6,213 nucleotides of DNA from Duncaniella sp. (GTDB taxonomy: Bacteria; Bacteroidota; Bacteroidia; Bacteroidales; Muribaculaceae). Both the position numbers and the translations under genes were made by a program. The notes under the pieces were generated by a model that had not been told where the DNA came from, ran no database searches, and was given only the letters and a program-made list of their open reading frames with translations. Each line of letters starts with the position of its first letter. Within the stretch, counting starts at the first letter, position 1. Positions 1 through 6,213 of this stretch are shown here, piece after piece. The stretch spans positions 1 to 6,213 of the forward strand of contig NZ_JAIDEN010000012.1 of assembly GCF_029054785.1 (NCBI RefSeq), given 5' to 3'.

Positions 1-18
1 AACCGCCCCCTCTACTGC

Positions 19-69
19 GCGCGAGCCGGATACTGTCAGTCAGACAGACATCCGGCCCGCGCTTTTTTT
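19..69 (+). terminator. Intrinsic (rho-independent) terminator of an upstream gene outside the window
   Basis: An outer stem pairs 19-31 with 50-62, with 12 of 13 positions matched (the exception is A24 against C57). An inner stem pairs CTGTC (33-37) with GACAG (43-47) around a five-base loop, AGTCA. Seven T residues (63-69) follow directly. A GC-rich stem plus U-tract in this orientation ends transcription arriving from the left on the + strand. No comparable T-run lies on the other side, so it is probably not bidirectional. The gene it serves is outside the window, and no coding sequence can be assigned to positions 1-18. Confidence 0.9.
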
Positions 70-156
70 GTTTAAGGCCAGGCAAGGATTCGGCGTTTTG
101 GAGAGGTGCATGATATTTTGTAGGGATGTAATCTCGTTTATATGTCGCTTTTTTTG

Positions 157-164
157 TAATTTTG
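157..164 (+). promoter_or_regulatory. Candidate Bacteroidota -7 promoter element for purB
   Basis: TAATTTTG at 157-164 matches the Bacteroidota primary sigma factor -7 consensus TAnnTTTG exactly. It lies 42 bases before the purB start, which would leave a leader of roughly 35 bases. The -33 TTTG partner is not clear: nothing good sits at the usual 19-21 base spacing, and the nearest candidate is TTTA at 137-140 with a 16-base spacer. The region is T-rich, so a chance match is possible. It lies after the upstream terminator and before the first gene, where a promoter is expected. Confidence 0.5.
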
Positions 165-206
165 CATCAAATACGTTTTAACCGACAACCATAGTTAGAT
201 AAAATC

Positions 207-1550
207 ATGAAACTTACTGAACTGACTGCTATTTCACCTGTTGATGGCCGCTATCGTGGAAAGTGTGAGCGCCTGGATGAATATTTCTCGGAGTATGCGC
301 TGATCCGCTATCGCGTAAAGGTGGAAATCGAGTATTTCATAGCTCTGTGCGAATTGCCTCTGCCTGCTTTGGCCTCTGTGCCGACTGATGTTTTCAGTAA
401 GTTGCGTGAGATTTATGAACAATTTCCCGTGGAGTCGGCTCTTCGCATCAAGGAGATCGAAGGAGTCACCAATCATGATGTAAAAGCTGTCGAGTATTTC
501 CTCAAGGAAAAATTTGACGGACTTGGATTGGAGAAATATAAGGAATATATCCATTTCGGTCTGACTTCACAGGACATCAACAACACATCGGTGCCGATGT
601 CAATCGCCGATGCGCTGAAAGAAGTTTATCGTCCGCGCATTATGGAGCTGATCGAACATCTTGAGGCCAGAGCTGACGAATGGTATGAGATTCCGATGCT
701 TGCCAAGACTCACGGTCAGCCGGCTTCTCCAACACGCCTCGGCAAAGAGATCCGTGTGTTCAGCTATCGTCTGCGCCGCCAGCTTGAGGCTTTGGACGCG
801 GTGTCGATTTCCGGTAAGTTCGGAGGTGCGACCGGCAACTTCAATGCTCACCTCTGTGCTTTCCCTGAAATTGACTGGAGATCGTTCGGCGCTAAATTCC
901 TGAGCGAGAAACTTGGCATTGAGAGGGAAGAATACACTACTCAGATCTCCAATTACGACAATCTTGCCGCTGTGTTTGACGCTCTCGCCAGAATCAACAA
1001 TATCATTCTTGATCTTGACCGAGACATGTGGATGTACATCTCCATGGAATATTTCAAGCAGAAGATCAAAGAAGGTGAAGTCGGTTCGTCGGCCATGCCT
1101 CACAAGGTGAATCCGATCGACTTTGAGAATTCGGAAGGTAATATCGGCATTGCCAACGCTGTATTCGGCCATCTGGCAAGCAAGCTCCCTGTTTCTCGTC
1201 TTCAGCGAGACCTGACAGACTCGACTGTGCTCCGTAACATCGGTGTGCCTTTGGCCCACACGCTGATTGCTGTGGCTTCGACCATGAAGGGACTCGGCAA
1301 ACTGCTGCTCAACCGTCAGGCAATTGACGCCGACCTGGACAATACCTGGAGCGTTGTTGCAGAAGCTATTCAGACAGTGCTTCGCCGCGAGGGCTATCCG
1401 AAACCCTATGAGACACTTAAGGCTCTGACCAGAACCAACAGCGCAGTGACGGCAGAAAGCATTGCGGCTTTCATTGAGAACCTTGATGTTACTCCTGAGG
1501 TCAAAGATGAACTGAAGAAACTTTCACCCCACAGCTATACCGGCTATTAA
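207..1550 (+). CDS. purB: Adenylosuccinate lyase
   Basis: This cytosolic enzyme of the fumarase/aspartase superfamily acts twice in purine metabolism. It releases fumarate from SAICAR to give AICAR, and from adenylosuccinate to give AMP. The 447-residue product closely resembles the E. coli-type PurB (about 456 residues) as I recall it. Visible landmarks are the N-terminal SPVDGRY (10-16), TNHDVKAVEYFLKEK (88-102), TSQDINN (120-126), THGQP with the likely catalytic His169, and the superfamily signature GSSAMPHKVNP (293-303), whose mobile loop carries the catalytic serine (Ser294 or Ser295). SKLPVSRLQRDLTDSTVLRN (325-344) is another strongly conserved block. The C-terminus stops at SYTGY, slightly shorter than in E. 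coli. The ATG is preceded by A-rich sequence with no Shine-Dalgarno, normal for Bacteroidota, and the N-terminus aligns from the first residue. It is probably transcribed from the promoter at 157-164. Nothing suggests damage or transfer. Confidence 0.97.
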   Translation: MKLTELTAISPVDGRYRGKCERLDEYFSEYALIRYRVKVEIEYFIALCELPLPALASVPTDVFSKLREIYEQFPVESALRIKEIEGVTNHDVKAVEYFLKEKFDGLGLEKYKEYIHFGLTSQDINNTSVPMSIADALKEVYRPRIMELIEHLEARADEWYEIPMLAKTHGQPASPTRLGKEIRVFSYRLRRQLEALDAVSISGKFGGATGNFNAHLCAFPEIDWRSFGAKFLSEKLGIEREEYTTQISNYDNLAAVFDALARINNIILDLDRDMWMYISMEYFKQKIKEGEVGSSAMPHKVNPIDFENSEGNIGIANAVFGHLASKLPVSRLQRDLTDSTVLRNIGVPLAHTLIAVASTMKGLGKLLLNRQAIDADLDNTWSVVAEAIQTVLRREGYPKPYETLKALTRTNSAVTAESIAAFIENLDVTPEVKDELKKLSPHSYTGY

Positions 1551-1562
1551 GCCGTCTGTGGG
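1528..1562 (+). other. Imperfect hairpin straddling the purB stop codon
   Basis: CCCACAG (1528-1534) pairs perfectly with CTGTGGG (1556-1562). Inside it, CGGC (1541-1544) pairs with GCCG (1551-1554) around a six-base loop, TATTAA, that contains the purB TAA stop. The two stems are separated by an asymmetric internal loop (six bases against one). No T-run follows, so it is not a canonical intrinsic terminator. It may stabilise the mRNA 3' end, mark a processing point, or be chance. Its left arm lies in the purB coding region, so part of the pairing could be coincidental. Confidence 0.4.
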
Positions 1563-1589
1563 AGTGATCTGAAAAGAACGATAGATATA

Positions 1590-1778
1590 ATGGACACCTC
1601 GACCAAAATACGCTTTGGGTTTATTGCCGTTTTGTGGCTTGCCCTTTGTTATCTTGTGATAGCCTCGCAGCCGTTTACGCTGTGGGTGGCATTTATTGTC
1701 CTCTGTTCAGGAATAGTGGTCTGGGTTCCTCTGTATAAAAAATATGTCAAAAATGGAAAACGGAACAGTAAGGGCTGA
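1590..1778 (+). CDS. Small two-helix membrane protein of unknown function
   Basis: I do not recognise this 62-residue product. It has two hydrophobic stretches, about residues 9-26 and 30-49, joined by a short SQPFT turn. Lys6 and Arg8 precede the first helix, and a basic tail (KKYVKNGKRNSKG, 50-62) follows the second. By the positive-inside rule this predicts a membrane hairpin with both ends in the cytoplasm. It starts 39 bases after purB; the bases before the ATG are A-rich without a Shine-Dalgarno, like other starts here. Its last 35 bases overlap the dxs reading frame in a different frame (26 if dxs starts at 1753), which suggests translational coupling with dxs. Its amino-acid makeup is coherent for a membrane protein, which favours a real gene over a chance frame. 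Link to isoprenoid or potassium functions would be guesswork. Confidence 0.62.
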   Translation: MDTSTKIRFGFIAVLWLALCYLVIASQPFTLWVAFIVLCSGIVVWVPLYKKYVKNGKRNSKG

Positions 1779-3690
1779 TTATCCGCTGTTGTCAGGCATA
1801 GATTCGCCGGCTGACTTGCGTCGGCTGTCGATGGCCGAGCTCCCGCAGGTTTGCGCCGAGCTGCGTTCGTTTCTGATCAACTCGCTCGCTTCCCATCCGG
1901 GACATTTTGCGTCAAGCATGGGGGCCGTAGAGCTGACTGTGGCCCTTCACTACGTGTTCAACACTCCTTATGACAGGATTGTGTGGGATGTCGGGCATCA
2001 GGCTTATGGCCACAAGTTGCTTACCGGGCGCCGTGACCAGTTTGAAACAAACAGGACACTCGGCGGATTGAGTGGCTTCCCGAATCCGAAAGAGAGCGAA
2101 TATGACACTTTTACCGCAGGCCATGCCTCCAACTCGATTTCTGCGGCTTTGGGAATGGCCGTGGCGAGTTCCTTGCGTAAGGATGTCCCGCCACGCCATG
2201 TGGTCGCTGTCATTGGTGACGCTTCAATAAGCGGCGGCCTTGCATTCGAAGGACTGAACAATGCGGCCAATTCCAATTCCAACCTGCTGATCATTCTCAA
2301 CGACAATGACATGTCGATTGACAGGCCGGTCGGATCTCTGAACACCTATCTGGCCCATCTGACAACGTCAAAAGCCTACAACAATCTGCGTTATCGCTTC
2401 TCCCGGTTTCTGCGCAGACACAAGCTGGTGACAGACTCCGGCAAAGGGATGATCATGCGCTTCAACAACAGCCTGAAATCTTTGCTGACCAAACAGCAGA
2501 ACATTTTCGAGGGCCTGAACATCCGCTATTTCGGACCTTTTGACGGCCATGACTTGCAGACGGTTGTCAGTGTGCTTGAGGATATCAAGGATCTGCCAGG
2601 ACCGCGGATTCTCCATTTGCGCACCATCAAGGGAAAGGGCTATGAGCCGGCGGAAAAGGATCCGTCGACATGGCATGCGCCGGGCCGCTTCGATGCCGGA
2701 ACAGGCAAAATAATAAAAGACGGGGCCGGCAGACCGCCGAAATATCAGCAGGTGTTCGGAGATACCCTTGTCGAACTTGCCGGAGCAAACGACCGGATCG
2801 TAGGTGTTACGGCTGCAATGCTTTCAGGTACCTCGATGAACAGACTGCAACAGGAGTTCCCGGACAGAACCTTTGATGTCGGTATTTCGGAAGGGCATGC
2901 AGTCACCTTTGCCGGAGGCCTTGCAAAAGAAGGCATGAAACCCTTTGTGGCCATATATTCTTCATTCATGCAGAGAGCCTTCGATCATATTATCCATGAT
3001 GTGGCCATCGAGGGCCTTCCGGTTGTATTTTGTCTTGACCGCGCCGGTTTGGTCGGAGAAGATGGCGCAACCCATCATGGCGTCTTTGATCTCAGCTATC
3101 TGAGGGCCATTCCGGGAATGACAATCGCTTCACCTCGTAATCTCGACTACCTGCGTCATCTGATGCTGACAGCCCAGGATTTCGATGGTCCGATAGCGAT
3201 CCGCTATCCTCGTGGCCGAGGTGAAGAAGCTCTGAAGGAGACGATGATGCGCAAGCTGACAGTCGGACAGGGCGAAAGACTGCGTGATGGGAACGACCTT
3301 GTTGTTCTTAGCATCGGGCCTGTTGCCGCTGATGTCTCCAAGGCCATAGATAAAGCTCAGGAAGAGCTTGGCATTAAGATTGCCCATTATGACATGATCT
3401 TTGTCAAGCCTCTTGATTCGCAGATCATCCGGGAAGTTGCCGATAAGAAATGTCCGGTCATTACGGTTGAAGACGGGGTAGCCGAAGGCGGTCTTGGAAG
3501 TGCCGTGACAGAAGCACTGTCCGATCTTGGATTCTCACAGCCGATCCGTCGTCTTGGAGTTCCGGACCGATTTATCGCTCAGGGCACTCCCGCCCAGCTG
3601 CACCATCTGTGCGGATTCGATGCAGATGGCATATTTGCCGCAATCAAAGAACTGCATACCCCAAAACAACCCGACAGCACTTCGATTTAA
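1744..3690 (+). CDS. dxs: 1-deoxy-D-xylulose-5-phosphate synthase
   Basis: This cytosolic thiamine-diphosphate enzyme condenses pyruvate with glyceraldehyde 3-phosphate to give DXP. That is the entry step of the MEP isoprenoid pathway and also feeds thiamine and pyridoxal synthesis in many bacteria. The 648 residues show the full transketolase-like layout. Key positions by comparison with E. coli are His54 (PGHF), WDVGHQAYGHK (81-91), the diphosphate/metal motif G158-D159-A160 through N186-D187-N188, DGHD (267-270), KGKGYEPAEKDP (296-307), His311, catalytic Glu383 in ISEGHAVTF, Arg411, Arg433, Asp440, His444 and Arg490 in YPRG. The motif reads GDA rather than the textbook GDG; I recall GDAS forms in other Bacteroidota, so it is probably active. 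Two starts are possible, ATG at 1744 or at 1753; both leave a leader of about ten residues before the conserved YPLLS. It overlaps the small membrane gene upstream, and its stop codon overlaps the trkA start. Confidence 0.97.
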   Translation: MSKMENGTVRADYPLLSGIDSPADLRRLSMAELPQVCAELRSFLINSLASHPGHFASSMGAVELTVALHYVFNTPYDRIVWDVGHQAYGHKLLTGRRDQFETNRTLGGLSGFPNPKESEYDTFTAGHASNSISAALGMAVASSLRKDVPPRHVVAVIGDASISGGLAFEGLNNAANSNSNLLIILNDNDMSIDRPVGSLNTYLAHLTTSKAYNNLRYRFSRFLRRHKLVTDSGKGMIMRFNNSLKSLLTKQQNIFEGLNIRYFGPFDGHDLQTVVSVLEDIKDLPGPRILHLRTIKGKGYEPAEKDPSTWHAPGRFDAGTGKIIKDGAGRPPKYQQVFGDTLVELAGANDRIVGVTAAMLSGTSMNRLQQEFPDRTFDVGISEGHAVTFAGGLAKEGMKPFVAIYSSFMQRAFDHIIHDVAIEGLPVVFCLDRAGLVGEDGATHHGVFDLSYLRAIPGMTIASPRNLDYLRHLMLTAQDFDGPIAIRYPRGRGEEALKETMMRKLTVGQGERLRDGNDLVVLSIGPVAADVSKAIDKAQEELGIKIAHYDMIFVKPLDSQIIREVADKKCPVITVEDGVAEGGLGSAVTEALSDLGFSQPIRRLGVPDRFIAQGTPAQLHHLCGFDADGIFAAIKELHTPKQPDSTSI

Positions 3691-5024
3691 TGAAAATAGT
3701 GATAGCAGGCTCCGGAGAAGTTGGCACTCATCTGGCTAAACTTCTATCCAATGAGGAGCAGGACATAACTGTGGTCGACAGTGACGGCGAGAAGCTGTCA
3801 ATGCTTGACGCAAACTATAATCTTCTTACCTTCCGTGGTTCTCCGACTTCGTTCACTACCTTGAAACAAGCCGGAGTCGAGGGGTGTGACCTGTTTATAG
3901 CCGTAACTCCTTTCGAGACACGAAACATTGTCGCGTGTGCCATTGCCAAAAGCCTTGGAGCTGAAAAAACAGTAGCCCGCATTGACAATTATGAGTTCAA
4001 AGATCCGGTCAACCGTGAATTTTTCAGCCATATAGGAGCTGACGACATGATCTATCCGGAATATCTGGCCGCATTGGAAGTCATTCAGGCTCTGCGCCAT
4101 AACTGGGTGCGCCACTGGTTTGAACTCCATGACGGCGAGCTGATACTTGTCGGAGTGAAGTTGCGTGACAATGCCCCTCTTGTCGGAATGCAGCTTAAGG
4201 ATCTCGGAAGCATAGACCATAATTTCCACGTCGCAGCAATCAAGCGAGACCATGAGACAATCATCCCTGGCGGTTTTGACCGTTTGCAGAGCAATGATAT
4301 AGTCTATTTCATGACGCGTCGCGACCATGTAGACTCGCTTGTCGATCTTTGCGGCAAGAAGCAGCAGAGAATCCGCGATGTCCTGATCATGGGAGGCAGC
4401 CGCATTGCCATACGTCTCTGTGCAATGGCCGGAGATGAATTCAACTTCAAGATCATGGACATCGACCGGGACCGGTGCCTGAGACTTTCGGAACGATGCC
4501 CGGATGCGCATATTATCAATGCTGATGCCCGCGATACCGATGCCTTGCTTGAGGCCGGCATTTCTGACATGGATGCATTCATCGCATTGGCCGACAGCAG
4601 CGAGACGAACATTCTTACCTGCCTGTCAGCCAAAGAACTTGGCGTTTTCAAAACGATTGCCGAGGTGGAGAACCTCCAGTTTATCTCTGAAGCTGAAGGC
4701 CTCAATATCGGCACAATCATCAATAAAAAACTCCTGGCATCATCTCGTATTTTCCAGATGCTGCTTGACAGTGACACCTCAACTTCAAAATGTCTGGCAC
4801 TCGCTGATGCTGAAGTTGCGGAAATCGTGGCTGGAGAAGGATCAAAAATCACCCGCGGACCGGTCAAGGATCTGCGTCTGTCGCGTGACATGACAATCGC
4901 AGGTCTCATCCGTGACGGCAAAGGCCATCTGGTGTCAGGTAATACCGTCATAGCGCCTGGCGACCGAGTTGTGGTGTTTACACTCAGTGGACTGCTCCAC
5001 AAAGTTGAAAAATTATTCAAGTAG
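3690..5024 (+). CDS. trkA: Trk potassium uptake system, NAD-binding gating subunit TrkA
   Basis: TrkA is the peripheral cytoplasmic subunit that binds nucleotides and opens or closes the TrkH potassium channel. The 444 residues form two tandem RCK units. The first has a Rossmann domain (about 1-120) with GSGEVG (7-12) and an acidic end of beta-2 (VVDSD, Asp30), then a TrkA-C domain (about 140-222). The second has a Rossmann domain (about 229-347) and a TrkA-C domain (about 365-443). Length fits the family (roughly 450). The second nucleotide motif, GGSRIA (235-240), departs from GxGxxG, while acidic Asp257 and Asp259 remain. I chose ATG 3690 because MKIVIAGSGEVG is the standard N-terminus and the ATG shares its A with the dxs TAA (TAATG), a classic coupling arrangement. 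An in-frame ATG at 3609 would add 27 unrelated residues inside dxs. trkH follows after seven bases. Confidence 0.96.
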   Translation: MKIVIAGSGEVGTHLAKLLSNEEQDITVVDSDGEKLSMLDANYNLLTFRGSPTSFTTLKQAGVEGCDLFIAVTPFETRNIVACAIAKSLGAEKTVARIDNYEFKDPVNREFFSHIGADDMIYPEYLAALEVIQALRHNWVRHWFELHDGELILVGVKLRDNAPLVGMQLKDLGSIDHNFHVAAIKRDHETIIPGGFDRLQSNDIVYFMTRRDHVDSLVDLCGKKQQRIRDVLIMGGSRIAIRLCAMAGDEFNFKIMDIDRDRCLRLSERCPDAHIINADARDTDALLEAGISDMDAFIALADSSETNILTCLSAKELGVFKTIAEVENLQFISEAEGLNIGTIINKKLLASSRIFQMLLDSDTSTSKCLALADAEVAEIVAGEGSKITRGPVKDLRLSRDMTIAGLIRDGKGHLVSGNTVIAPGDRVVVFTLSGLLHKVEKLFK

Positions 5025-5031
5025 GTCTTAA

Positions 5032-6213
5032 ATGAGGTTAAAGGACTCTGCATCGACAATCAATTTCCGGGTGCTGCTGCGTATCATCGGGCTTCTTCTC
5101 ATCATTGAAGGCGCTTTTCTTTCTGTACCCTTAGTCACATCCTTGATTTATGGCGAAAGGGACTGGATGAATTTCCTGCTGACGATGGGACTGACACTGA
5201 CCGCAGGCTCTCTGATGACTTTTTGCATCCGCCCGCGCAGCCCGCGTATGGCCAAGCGTGAAGGATTCCTGCTGACGGCTCTCGTATGGGTCTTTTTCTC
5301 GATATTCGGAATGCTCCCGTTCATGATGATGGAGACCGATCCGCTTTCGATTTCTGACGCATTCTTTGAGGCTATGTCGGGATTCACGACAACAGGCGCT
5401 ACGGTGATGGGGTCGATCAGTCATCTGAGTCATGGGGTTGTCATCTGGCGCAGTCTGATGCAGTGGATCGGAGGTATGGGTATCATCCTGTTCACATTGG
5501 CGGTGGTGCCGATGCTCAACCATTCGGGAGGAATGCAGATGTTCAATGCCGAGGTTACCGGTATCACCCATGACAAGTTGCGTCCGCGCATCTCGCAGAC
5601 TGCCAAGGGGCTGTGGCTGATATATATAGTCCTGACCGTAGTGCTGTTCGTATTGCTGATAATAGGGCCGATGAACACATTTGAGGCCCTGTGTCATGCA
5701 TTCAGCACCATGTCGACAGGCGGTTTCTCTACGGCTGATGACAGTATCGAGGCCTGGGACTCGGTTTACATCCAAAGCGTCATGACAGTGTTTATGTTCC
5801 TTGGCGGAACGAGCTTCGTGCTGCTCTATCGCGCTGCCCACGGAGATTTCAAACCGATCTGGCGGAATGACGTGTTCAGAACCTATGTCGGCATAATTTT
5901 TGGCTGCTATATACTTTTTGTAATAGCCATATTCCGTAACGGTCAGGCACATTCACTCAAGTCGGTGACACTTGACCCGCTTTTTCAGATCATATCGACG
6001 ATCACCTCGACCGGTTATGAAGTTTCGGCCTTTTCGTCATGGGGAACTTTCGTCCTTTCTCTGGCTTTCGCTCTGATGTTTTTCGGATCATGTGCCGGAT
6101 CTACCAGCGGTGGTGCGAAGATTGACCGCCTGATCTATCTGCTGAAAAACTGCCGCAATGAGATTGTCCGTTCCATACACCCCAACAATATATTGACCGT
6201 CAGAGTCAATGAC
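5032..6213 (+). CDS. trkH: Trk potassium uptake system, channel subunit TrkH (3' end beyond window)
   Basis: TrkH is the inner-membrane, potassium-selective subunit that works with TrkA. The reading frame is open from ATG 5032 to the last base: 394 codons of an expected 480 or so, so the C-terminal part is missing from the window, not from the gene. The family is built from four membrane-pore-membrane repeats. Three filter loops are visible: TTTGA (119-123), STGGF (228-232) and TSTGY (325-329). GSCAGSTSGG (352-361) is the glycine-rich intramembrane loop of the third repeat, regarded as a gate. WIGGMGII (145-152) and LRPRISQTAKGLWLIY (183-198) also match E. coli TrkH as recalled. The fourth filter lies past the edge. 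The start is firm: an in-frame TAA (5029-5031) sits directly before the ATG, and INFRVLLRIIGLL (10-22) opens the first helix. It is probably cotranscribed with dxs and trkA. Confidence 0.96.
   Translation, partial: MRLKDSASTINFRVLLRIIGLLLIIEGAFLSVPLVTSLIYGERDWMNFLLTMGLTLTAGSLMTFCIRPRSPRMAKREGFLLTALVWVFFSIFGMLPFMMMETDPLSISDAFFEAMSGFTTTGATVMGSISHLSHGVVIWRSLMQWIGGMGIILFTLAVVPMLNHSGGMQMFNAEVTGITHDKLRPRISQTAKGLWLIYIVLTVVLFVLLIIGPMNTFEALCHAFSTMSTGGFSTADDSIEAWDSVYIQSVMTVFMFLGGTSFVLLYRAAHGDFKPIWRNDVFRTYVGIIFGCYILFVIAIFRNGQAHSLKSVTLDPLFQIISTITSTGYEVSAFSSWGTFVLSLAFALMFFGSCAGSTSGGAKIDRLIYLLKNCRNEIVRSIHPNNILTVRVND

Noticed and set aside
600..1259. 219-codon open frame on the - strand inside purB
   Set aside because: It is entirely antisense to conserved purB blocks and has no recognisable protein features.
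1551..1589. Possible terminator and new promoter between purB and the small membrane gene
   Set aside because: There is no T-run after the hairpin and no TAnnTTTG element in the 39-base gap, so a separate transcription unit cannot be supported from sequence alone.
2670..2876. 68-codon + strand frame inside dxs
   Set aside because: It is an out-of-frame shadow of conserved DXS coding sequence, with an Arg/Cys-rich translation and no support of its own.
3609..3689. Upstream in-frame start that would lengthen TrkA by 27 residues
   Set aside because: The extra residues resemble no TrkA, lie inside the dxs coding region, and precede the canonical MKIVIAGSGEVG start, which is placed at the dxs stop for coupling.
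3798..4511. 237-codon open frame on the - strand opposite the first half of trkA
   Set aside because: No domain or start context is visible, and it is fully contained in trkA on the other strand.
4304..5059. 251-codon open frame on the - strand opposite the second half of trkA
   Set aside because: It is antisense to a well-supported gene and gives a Ser/Arg-rich low-quality translation, so it is best explained by codon bias in trkA.
5131..5952. 273-codon open frame on the - strand opposite trkH
   Set aside because: It lies wholly antisense to a clear trkH with intact pore motifs. The product is rich in His, Arg and Gln with no recognisable domain, as expected for a shadow of a biased coding frame.
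6114..6213. Possible truncation of TrkH
   Set aside because: The frame is still open at the last base of the window and matches TrkH to the end; the missing fourth pore repeat is a window-edge effect.

Overview
The window reads as ordinary chromosomal core sequence from a member of the Bacteroidota, most likely the order Bacteroidales. A Muribaculaceae-like gut bacterium would fit, but that level is a guess from the protein wording. The evidence is the Bacteroidales flavour of the DXS and Trk proteins, starts without Shine-Dalgarno sequences, A-rich sequence before purB, a Bacteroidota-type -7 promoter element (TAnnTTTG), and the dxs-trkA-trkH order, which I recall as recurrent in this phylum. 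All genes lie on the + strand. I see no mobile element, CRISPR array, tRNA or rRNA.

Layout. Positions 19-69 hold a strong intrinsic terminator that closes an upstream + strand unit outside the window. Positions 70-206 are a non-coding leader with a candidate promoter at 157-164. purB (207-1550) encodes adenylosuccinate lyase. A 39-base gap follows, with a hairpin straddling the purB stop. A small two-helix membrane protein (1590-1778) then overlaps the start of dxs (1744-3690), which encodes 1-deoxy-D-xylulose-5-phosphate synthase. trkA (3690-5024) shares one base with the dxs stop codon. trkH begins at 5032, seven bases after trkA, and is cut by the window edge after 394 codons.

How the genes relate. 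PurB works in purine synthesis and has no obvious link to what follows. The small membrane protein, dxs, trkA and trkH are packed tightly enough to be one translationally coupled operon. DXS makes the first committed precursor of isoprenoids (quinones, undecaprenyl carrier lipid). TrkH is the potassium channel subunit and TrkA its cytoplasmic nucleotide-binding gating partner. Why isoprenoid entry and potassium uptake share an operon is not evident from sequence.

I found no convincing new system. The least explained element is the small membrane protein overlapping dxs. Other points worth a look are the GDA form of the DXS thiamine-diphosphate motif, the hairpin over the purB stop, and the degenerate second nucleotide-binding motif of TrkA.
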